Assembly (NCBI GenBank): GCA_045569115.1
Contig: JBJKZS010000025.1
Span: 1-11,223 of the forward strand
Origin: S15-B10 sp045569115
GTDB lineage: Bacteria > Fidelibacterota > Marinisomatia > Marinisomatales > S15-B10
DNA length: 11,223 nt
Direction: 5' to 3'
The notes under the pieces are model-generated. The model was given only the letters and a program-made list of their open reading frames with translations, made no database searches and was not told where the DNA came from. Below, piece by piece: positions 6,034 to 11,223 of the stretch; the first letter of the stretch is position 1, and the number at the start of each line of letters is the position of its first letter. A program made the position numbers and the translations under genes.

Positions 6034-7247
6034 AAAGTTCAATTATTACTATTGGAAATGAACTTCTTGGCGGTTATACGGTTGATTCGAACGGAACATG
6101 GATAGGAAGAAAATTAATTGATATCGGAATTACTACCTTTTGGAAATCAACCGTTCCGGATGACAAAGAAGAAATAATTAATGCTATGTCCCTAGCTGTT
6201 GATAAAGCTAATGTGGTTATTTGTACTGGTGGCCTTGGACCAACTAATGATGATCTTACTTTAGAAGCTTATTGCGAATTTGTTAAAACTGAATTAGAAA
6301 TTGATCAAGAATATCTTGATGAATTGAAATATCGTTTCAAGCAACGCGGAGTTTCTATGCCCGTTATAAATGAAAACCAGGCACTAATACCAAGAAGGGG
6401 CACGCTTATACCTAATCCAAAAGGATCTGCACGAGGAATTTCTTGTATTATAGATGATACGTGGTTTTGTATCCTTCCAGGGGTCCCCAGCGAAATGAAA
6501 GCTATGATGGATGCTACAGTACTGCCTGAGCTAAAGGAAATGATTTCAGAAGAACTTTTTGTGTCAAACATTAGAACTACAGGAATTATGGAGTCAGTTT
6601 TATATGAATTATTAGCAAATATTATTCTTGACACCAATGTATCGATTGGTTTTTTACCTGGTTTTAGTGGCGTAGATATCAGATTAACATCAAATGATGA
6701 GACTGCAGTTATTTCATTAGCAAAAGAGATTTATAAATTAGCTGGTAAGTTCATATATGCTGAAGATTGGGTAACACTGGAAGAATCAGTTGGAGAATCT
6801 TTGCGTAAAAGAGGATTGACATTATCCATAGCTGAATCTTGTACTGGAGGTCTTTTAAGTGATAGAATTACAAATATTCCAAGATGTTCGGACTATTTTC
6901 AAGGTGGCGTTGTATGCTATTCTGACGAGTCTAAAATAAATTTGCTTAATGTAGATGAGAAGATTATAAAAAACTTTGGTTCAGTCAGTATTGAAACGGC
7001 TACTCAGATGGCAATGGGAGTTAGAAAAAAATTTAATGCTGATATAGGAATTTCAATTACTGGTGTTGCTGGTCCAGATGGAGGAACTGATAAAAAGCCC
7101 GTAGGTTTTACCTGTTTTTCTCTTGATGATGGTAATAGACCATATTCAAGCACAGCAAAATTTTTTAACGATAGAAGATTTAATAAAGAAATATCAGCTC
7201 AGACGGCTCTTAATTCTATAAGATTAAGACTTTCTGGAATAATTTAA
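6030..7247 (+). CDS. cinA: CinA, nicotinamide-nucleotide amidohydrolase with N-terminal molybdopterin-binding-like domain
   Basis: The product (405 residues) is a full-length two-domain CinA. The N-terminal half is the COG1058/MoaB-like domain, with 'IGNELLGGYTVDSNGTWIGRKL', 'VVICTGGLGPTNDDLT' and 'ILPGVPSEMKAMM'; in characterised CinA proteins this part hydrolyses ADP-ribose and related pyrophosphates. The C-terminal PncC domain has 'LSIAESCTGGLLSDRIT' (AESCTGG at 268-274) and 'GISITGVAGPDGGTDKKPVG' (GVAGPDGGT from 345), the deamidase active-site region that converts NMN to nicotinic acid mononucleotide in NAD recycling. ATG 6030 overlaps the pgpA stop. cinA directly upstream of recA is a known arrangement in several bacteria; here two genes lie between them. 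The stop TAA is in the same frame as the following methyltransferase gene. Confidence 0.96.
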   Translation: MKSSIITIGNELLGGYTVDSNGTWIGRKLIDIGITTFWKSTVPDDKEEIINAMSLAVDKANVVICTGGLGPTNDDLTLEAYCEFVKTELEIDQEYLDELKYRFKQRGVSMPVINENQALIPRRGTLIPNPKGSARGISCIIDDTWFCILPGVPSEMKAMMDATVLPELKEMISEELFVSNIRTTGIMESVLYELLANIILDTNVSIGFLPGFSGVDIRLTSNDETAVISLAKEIYKLAGKFIYAEDWVTLEESVGESLRKRGLTLSIAESCTGGLLSDRITNIPRCSDYFQGGVVCYSDESKINLLNVDEKIIKNFGSVSIETATQMAMGVRKKFNADIGISITGVAGPDGGTDKKPVGFTCFSLDDGNRPYSSTAKFFNDRRFNKEISAQTALNSIRLRLSGII

Positions 7248-7259
7248 ATTTATTATTTC

Positions 7260-8450
7260 TTGAAAGAAAATTTAGAAAATAATTCGTGTAAAGATTCCTC
7301 CAACTACCTTTATTATGGAGACAATCTCTATACCCTTAAACTTTTACTTGAAAAAGAAATTAAACCAATTGACATGATTTATATCGATCCTCCTTATAAT
7401 ACAGGGAAAATTTTTACTTTTCGTGACAAATTCAAAAGTAAAAAAAATAAAACTCAAAAACTGGACTTTGATTTAAGAAACTCTTCATCACATATTCATT
7501 GGAGAGAATTTATGTTTCCTCGATTAAAGGTTGCTCATGAAGTCTTAGCTGAAGATGGATCTATTTTCATTTCAATAGATGATAATGAGGTGCATAATCT
7601 AAGAGTTATGATGGATGAGATTTTTGGCTATAATAATTTTATTGCTACAATAATTCGCCAGAGTGGCGTTGCTCCTCGGCAAGATGCTAAGTACTTAGCC
7701 ATTCAACATGATTATGTTGTTATTTATGCAAAAGATTCAAAAAAAGTTACTTTTAACAAAAAAATTAGTGATCTAAAAGGATTCATACATAAAGACAAGC
7801 ATATTGCAATTAGAGGCCGATATAGATTAAATAAACTGGATAGAGGTTCAATTAAATTCTCAGAAAGTTTACACTATCCTATAAAAGATGATGAATCTAA
7901 TGAAATTTGGCCTGGTGGTTATCCTGAGCGAAAAAATTGGACATGGCGATGGTCATTAAAGAAAGTTCAATGGGGTATAGAAAATGATTTTATAGTATTT
8001 AAAAAAGGAAGAAATGGAAATCCCTGTGTTTATTTTAAAGAATATGAAAATGTTAATAACAAAGGAGAGCTAAAAAAAAGGACAAACCCTTATTCAACAA
8101 TTATTCTAGACAATCCAAATGAAATTGGTAATCGAGATTTAAAAAAGATCTTTAAACGCAAAGTCTTTGATTATCCTAAGCCAGTAAGTTTTATAAAACT
8201 CCTTCTTAGGATTGGGGCCAAAAAAGATTCTCTAATTTTAGACTTTTTTGCCGGATCTGGTACTACGGGTCAAGCTGTGTGGGAATTAAACAAAGAAGAT
8301 GGTGGGGAACGTAATTTTATTCTAATTCAGTTAGATGAAACTGTACATGATGAAGAAATTGTAAAAGACTTTCCTACAGTTGCTGATATTACACTAGAAA
8401 GATTAAGAAGAATTTCAAAAAATTTTAGAGAATTGAAAGTTATAAAATAA
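7260..8450 (+). CDS. Solitary beta-class DNA methyltransferase (type III Mod-like, N6-adenine or N4-cytosine)
   Basis: The 396-residue protein belongs to the N6_N4_Mtase family in the order of type III Mod subunits: 'LYYGDNLYTLKLLLE' (17-31), catalytic motif IV IDPPYNTGK with DPPY at 43-46, 'HWREFMFPRLKVAHEVLAEDGSI' and 'FISIDDNEVHNLRVMMDEIF', a central region of about 160 residues that should recognise the target, then the SAM-binding motif DFFAGSGT (328-335) and a C-terminal 'VADITLERLRRI' segment as in Mod proteins. DPPY points to amino-methylation of adenine (or cytosine N4). It is shorter than typical Mod proteins, and no Res helicase/nuclease is next to it, so it is probably an orphan methyltransferase. 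The start is TTG 7260, 12 nt after cinA, without a clear ribosome binding site; the first in-frame ATG (residue 39) would remove the GDN segment, so TTG is preferred. Confidence 0.85.
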   Translation: MKENLENNSCKDSSNYLYYGDNLYTLKLLLEKEIKPIDMIYIDPPYNTGKIFTFRDKFKSKKNKTQKLDFDLRNSSSHIHWREFMFPRLKVAHEVLAEDGSIFISIDDNEVHNLRVMMDEIFGYNNFIATIIRQSGVAPRQDAKYLAIQHDYVVIYAKDSKKVTFNKKISDLKGFIHKDKHIAIRGRYRLNKLDRGSIKFSESLHYPIKDDESNEIWPGGYPERKNWTWRWSLKKVQWGIENDFIVFKKGRNGNPCVYFKEYENVNNKGELKKRTNPYSTIILDNPNEIGNRDLKKIFKRKVFDYPKPVSFIKLLLRIGAKKDSLILDFFAGSGTTGQAVWELNKEDGGERNFILIQLDETVHDEEIVKDFPTVADITLERLRRISKNFRELKVIK

Positions 8451-8503
8451 AAATGATTTAAGATGATAAATTTTAATAATCTAAAAATAGCCAATACAAA
8501 TTA

Positions 8504-9079
8504 ATGCAGGACAAATTAATTAAAACCTTTATTTCTTCTGATACTGGTGTTGAAGTAAAAAAACTAATTAATGATATAAAAGCAAAAATACTTTTAAAAA
8601 GTAATGCTATTAAATGGGTTAATAGAGAAAATATACACCTTACTCTACGATTTATTGGTCCTACCGTAATTGACGAGATTAGTAAATTAAATTCAATGCT
8701 TGAAAATGTTTCGAAAAATTTCAAAGACTTTTCACTAGAAATTAATGGAACCGGTTGTTTTCCAAAAGAGGAACGCCCTCGGATTATATGGTTGGGGATT
8801 AAAGGTGAAGTTGCAAAATTAAATGATCTCGTTTTATCTATAAATAAAAATTTGGAAGAGATGGGTTATCCTAATGATGATCGTAATTTCGTTCCCCACA
8901 TTACATTGGGTAGAATTAAATACCCCCAAAAAAACATTCCAGATCTAAAATCATTTTTAAATTATAGTTTTAAACCTATAGAAATTAAAGTGAAAAAATT
9001 TTCTTTGTTTCAAACTGAAACCTTTTCAAGTGGATCTATCTATTCTCTTATTGGGACTCATCACCTCTCAAATGATTAG
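8504..9079 (+). CDS. thpR: RNA 2',3'-cyclic phosphodiesterase (2'-5' RNA ligase family)
   Basis: A 191-residue member of the 2H phosphoesterase superfamily. The two HxTx signatures are HLTL (His45, Thr47) and HITL (His132, Thr134), embedded in the family contexts 'WVNRENIHLTLRFIG' and 'NFVPHITLGRIK'. 'GCFPKEERPRIIWLGI' is also typical of ThpR. The enzyme opens 2',3'-cyclic phosphate ends of RNA to 2'-phosphates, and in extracts can join tRNA halves through 2'-5' bonds; its physiological RNA is not established. ATG 8504 gives the usual start followed by 'IKTFIS', but there is no clear ribosome binding site in the 53-nt gap after the methyltransferase. thpR between cinA and recA is seen in other bacteria, which supports the methyltransferase being the extra gene. 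Confidence 0.93.
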   Translation: MQDKLIKTFISSDTGVEVKKLINDIKAKILLKSNAIKWVNRENIHLTLRFIGPTVIDEISKLNSMLENVSKNFKDFSLEINGTGCFPKEERPRIIWLGIKGEVAKLNDLVLSINKNLEEMGYPNDDRNFVPHITLGRIKYPQKNIPDLKSFLNYSFKPIEIKVKKFSLFQTETFSSGSIYSLIGTHHLSND

Positions 9080-9122
9080 GTTATTGAATTTTTTGGTTAG
9101 TATTAAAAAGGAGAAATTTTAA

Positions 9123-10166
9123 ATGATAAAAAAGCAGACTAACAACAAAACTAAGGCTCTTGATTTAGCGCTTGGGCAAATTGATAAACAGTTTGGCAAG
9201 GGGTCAATTATGAGGTTAAATAAAGATAGCATAATAGCTGGACTTGAAGGAATTCCTACTGGTGCAATATCTTTAGATTCTGCTTTAGGTATTGGTGGAG
9301 TTCCAAGAGGAAGGATTACAGAAATATATGGACCTGAAGCTTCTGGTAAAACCACTTTAGCTTTACATATATTAGCCGAAGCACAAAAATTAGGTGGTTA
9401 TGGGGTATTTATAGATGCAGAGCACGCAATGGACCCTACATATGCTGCAAAATTAGGTGTTGATATAACCGATTTATTAGTTTCCCAGCCGGATACTGGT
9501 GAACAAGCTTTGGAAATATGTGATACCCTAGTTCGTAGTGGTGCTGTTGACCTCGTAATTATTGATTCCGTAGCAGCACTTGTTCCTCGTATTGAATTAG
9601 AAGGAGAGATGGGAGATAGTTTTGTTGGTCTTCAAGCCCGTTTAATGTCACAAGCTCTTAGGAAATTAACAGGTTCAGTTTCAAAATCTAAAACTTCTGT
9701 TATATTCATTAATCAAATAAGAGAAAAAATCGGAGTAATGTTTGGAAATCCCGAAACTACACCAGGGGGAAGAGCACTAAAATTTTACACCTCAGTTAGA
9801 ATTGATATAAGACGAATTGGAGCTATTAAGGAGGGTGATTCAAATATTGGTAATAGGGTTAGAGTAAAAGTTGTAAAGAACAAGTGTGCTCCCCCTTTTC
9901 GTCAGACAGAATTTGATATTATGTATGGTGAAGGAATTTCGTTTGAAGGAGATTTGCTTGATCTAGCTGTAACAGCAAATATTGTTGAGAAATCTGGAGC
10001 TTGGTATTCTTATGGCGATGAAAGAATAGGACAGGGAAGAGAAAATACTAAAGCTTATTTGAAAGAATATACCGATACTAGAACGAAAATCGAAATAGAG
10101 GTAAAAGCATTCCTTGGTTTCGATAATGTTGAAAAAAATGTTAAAGATGGGAATGATTCCAGTTAG
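9123..10166 (+). CDS. recA: Recombinase RecA
   Basis: RecA forms the ATP-dependent filament on single-stranded DNA that drives homologous recombination and the SOS response. The 347-residue protein has 'ALDLALGQIDKQFGKGSIM' at its N-terminus, Walker A GPEASGKT (70-77), 'VFIDAEHAMDP', the Walker B strand 'VDLVIIDSVAALVPR', the 'EGEMGDSFVGLQARLMSQALR' loop 1 region and the loop 2 region 'NQIREKIGVMFGNPETTPGG'. The C-terminus is short and acidic, ending NVKDGNDSS. ATG 9123 has a clear ribosome binding site AAGGAG (9108-9113), better than those of the three preceding genes, suggesting strong separate initiation. I see no SOS-box-like dyad in the 43 bp upstream. Its stop TAG overlaps the GTG start of recX. 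Confidence 0.99.
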   Translation: MIKKQTNNKTKALDLALGQIDKQFGKGSIMRLNKDSIIAGLEGIPTGAISLDSALGIGGVPRGRITEIYGPEASGKTTLALHILAEAQKLGGYGVFIDAEHAMDPTYAAKLGVDITDLLVSQPDTGEQALEICDTLVRSGAVDLVIIDSVAALVPRIELEGEMGDSFVGLQARLMSQALRKLTGSVSKSKTSVIFINQIREKIGVMFGNPETTPGGRALKFYTSVRIDIRRIGAIKEGDSNIGNRVRVKVVKNKCAPPFRQTEFDIMYGEGISFEGDLLDLAVTANIVEKSGAWYSYGDERIGQGRENTKAYLKEYTDTRTKIEIEVKAFLGFDNVEKNVKDGNDSS

Positions 10167-10741
10167 TGCCTGAAATTACAGAAATTAAGATTAATAAAAA
10201 AAATTCCCATAGACGTTCAGTGTATGTGGATGGAAATTTTGCCTTTAGTATTTCTGAAGGCGTTTTTTTAAAAAAGGGTGAAAAAATTTCTCAAAGTAAA
10301 ATAAAGAATTTCAAAGAAATTGATGATTTGAATAAGGCAAAATTTTCAGCATTAAATCTAATTAGTTACCGACCAAGAAGTGAAAAAGAAGTTTATGACA
10401 AACTAATACAAAAAGGTTGGGGCAAACTCATTGCAAATAGAGTGGTGTCAGAGCTTGTAAAAAATCAATATATCGATGATGAAAGCTTCGCAAAACTATT
10501 TGCTAATTATAAAGTTAAAAATTATTTGCTTGGACCGATTTCTTTGAGAAAAGAATTATATAAAAAAGGATTAAAAAATGAAATTATTGAAAAAACTATT
10601 CAATTAGTCTATGATGAATATCCGAAAGAGATCCTTATTAGAAGTTTAATTGAAAAACGTGGGTTCAAATTAGGGGTAAGAATAGAAAAAAAGAATTGGA
10701 CAAAGTTTATAAGCTATTGTTTAGAAAAGGTTACTCTTTAG
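10166..10741 (+). CDS. recX: Regulatory protein RecX
   Basis: RecX binds RecA filaments and modulates, usually inhibits, their activity. The 191-residue protein shows the three-helix repeat plan: 'ALNLISYRPRSEKEVYDKLIQKGW' with the conserved 'RxRSexEl...L..KG' pattern, 'VVSELVKNQYIDDESFAKLFANYKV' matching the family 'L...gylDD..fa..' signature, and 'LGPISLRKELYKKGLKNEIIEKTI' matching 'G...I...L..KGi....i'. The N-terminal 60 residues (strand-rich, beginning 'EITEIKINKKNSHRRSVYVDGNFAFSIS') are the extra domain found in many long RecX proteins. Start GTG 10166 overlaps the recA stop as TAGTG, so recX is translationally coupled to recA, the usual arrangement. The stop is TAG 10739-10741. Confidence 0.95.
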   Translation: MPEITEIKINKKNSHRRSVYVDGNFAFSISEGVFLKKGEKISQSKIKNFKEIDDLNKAKFSALNLISYRPRSEKEVYDKLIQKGWGKLIANRVVSELVKNQYIDDESFAKLFANYKVKNYLLGPISLRKELYKKGLKNEIIEKTIQLVYDEYPKEILIRSLIEKRGFKLGVRIEKKNWTKFISYCLEKVTL

Positions 10742-10903
10742 ATGACATAAAAATGTCTATGAGTGATTATAATCATGACTTTAATCCCTTCTAAATAATC
10801 AAGAGAAATACAGAAATAATTATGGCCAACTATTTTCTTGTTCTTTTCAATTCTTAAATGACAAAGATAGGTTATAGATTCTAATCTCATTAAGGTTTAG
10901 TAT
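10742..10903. other. Intergenic region recX-alaS with short dyads
   Basis: The 162-bp gap contains GACAT-aaaa-ATGTC (10744-10757) and a 12-bp perfect palindrome TGATTATAATCA (10764-10775), just after recX. Neither is followed by a T-run, so a Rho-independent terminator is not supported. The rest is A+T-rich; a promoter for alaS should lie here but no convincing -35/-10 pair stands out. Confidence 0.4.
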
Positions 10904-11223
10904 ATGAAATCTTCCGAAATAAGAAATCAATTTTTTGATTATTTTTCTAAAAAGGGCCATTCCTTTATTAGAAGCAGTTCCTTAGTTCCTAAGGGGGATC
11001 CGACCTTGCTCTTTAATAATGCTGGAATGAATCAATTTAAAAGAATTCTACTTGGCAAAGAAAAGGCTAAACATGTTCGAGTTTATAATAGTCAAAAATG
11101 TGTACGAGTTAGTGGTAAACATAATGATTTAGAAGAAGTAGGATTAGACAATTATCATCATACATTTTTTGAGATGCTTGGCAATTGGTCTTTCGGTGAT
11201 TATTATAAAAAGGAAGCAATTGA
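10904..11223 (+). CDS. alaS: Alanine--tRNA ligase, N-terminal part (runs off the window)
   Basis: The 106 codons seen are the start of class II alanyl-tRNA synthetase, which charges tRNA-Ala. The N-terminus 'SSEIRNQFFDYFSKKGH' is followed by 'SSSLVPKGDPTLLFNNAGM' (26-42 region), 'FKRILLGKEK', 'NSQKCVRVSGKHNDLEEVG' and 'HHTFFEMLGNWSFGDYYKKEAI', all hallmark segments of the AlaRS aminoacylation domain and its motif 2 region. The gene continues past position 11223, so the editing and C-terminal domains cannot be assessed. ATG 10904 has AAGG (10892-10895) upstream. alaS following recA-recX is a common order in bacteria. It probably has its own promoter in the 162-bp gap. Confidence 0.97.
   Translation, partial: MKSSEIRNQFFDYFSKKGHSFIRSSSLVPKGDPTLLFNNAGMNQFKRILLGKEKAKHVRVYNSQKCVRVSGKHNDLEEVGLDNYHHTFFEMLGNWSFGDYYKKEAI

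Noticed and set aside
7260..8450. Complete type III restriction-modification system
   Set aside because: Only a Mod-like methyltransferase is present; the next gene is thpR and no Res helicase/nuclease occurs in the window.
9080..9122. LexA/SOS box in front of recA
   Set aside because: No dyad of the known SOS-box types is seen in this 43-bp gap; control may come from further upstream or be different in this lineage.

Overview
The window is A+T-rich bacterial chromosome, densely packed and almost entirely coding. No rRNA, tRNA, CRISPR array, insertion sequence or phage gene is visible. The core genes and their order (dnaX, ebfC, recR, pgsA, pgpA, cinA, a DNA methyltransferase, thpR, recA, recX, alaS), with the low GC, suggest a streamlined marine bacterium. 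I lean towards Marinimicrobia (SAR406) or a relative. That is inference from gene order and composition, not from a marker phylogeny.

Layout. Positions 15-245 hold a small gene that ordinary gene finding breaks: a SelW-like (Rdx family) redox protein with an in-frame TGA exactly where the family has the redox Cys/Sec of its CxxC/CxxU motif, and a SECIS-like hairpin just downstream. An exported, probably membrane-anchored protein with a possibly duplicated Sm-like barrel (211-1014) overlaps its 3' end, followed by a small charged protein of unknown function (1054-1482). A SAM-dependent methyltransferase lies on the minus strand (1505-2101), converging on the charged-protein gene and diverging from dnaX across about 200 bp that hold several dyads and a possible promoter.

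From 2303 to 10741 everything runs on the plus strand. dnaX-ebfC-recR is the widespread replication/recombination cluster. recR, pgsA, pgpA and cinA follow with 1-4 base overlaps: pgsA and pgpA make phosphatidylglycerol in two successive steps, and cinA salvages pyridine nucleotide. A lone beta-class DNA methyltransferase related to type III Mod subunits follows, without a restriction gene, then thpR (RNA 2',3'-cyclic phosphodiesterase), recA and its modulator recX (1-base overlap). After a 162-bp gap with small dyads, alaS begins and runs off the window.

The gene least likely to be found by standard annotation is the SelW-like selenoprotein. TGA is the ordinary stop of three other genes here, so its in-frame TGA is better explained by selenocysteine insertion than by a variant genetic code. 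Second in interest are two A_AAA_AAA heptamers in the dnaX linker, each followed at once by a -1 frame TGA, which could give a gamma-like short product.
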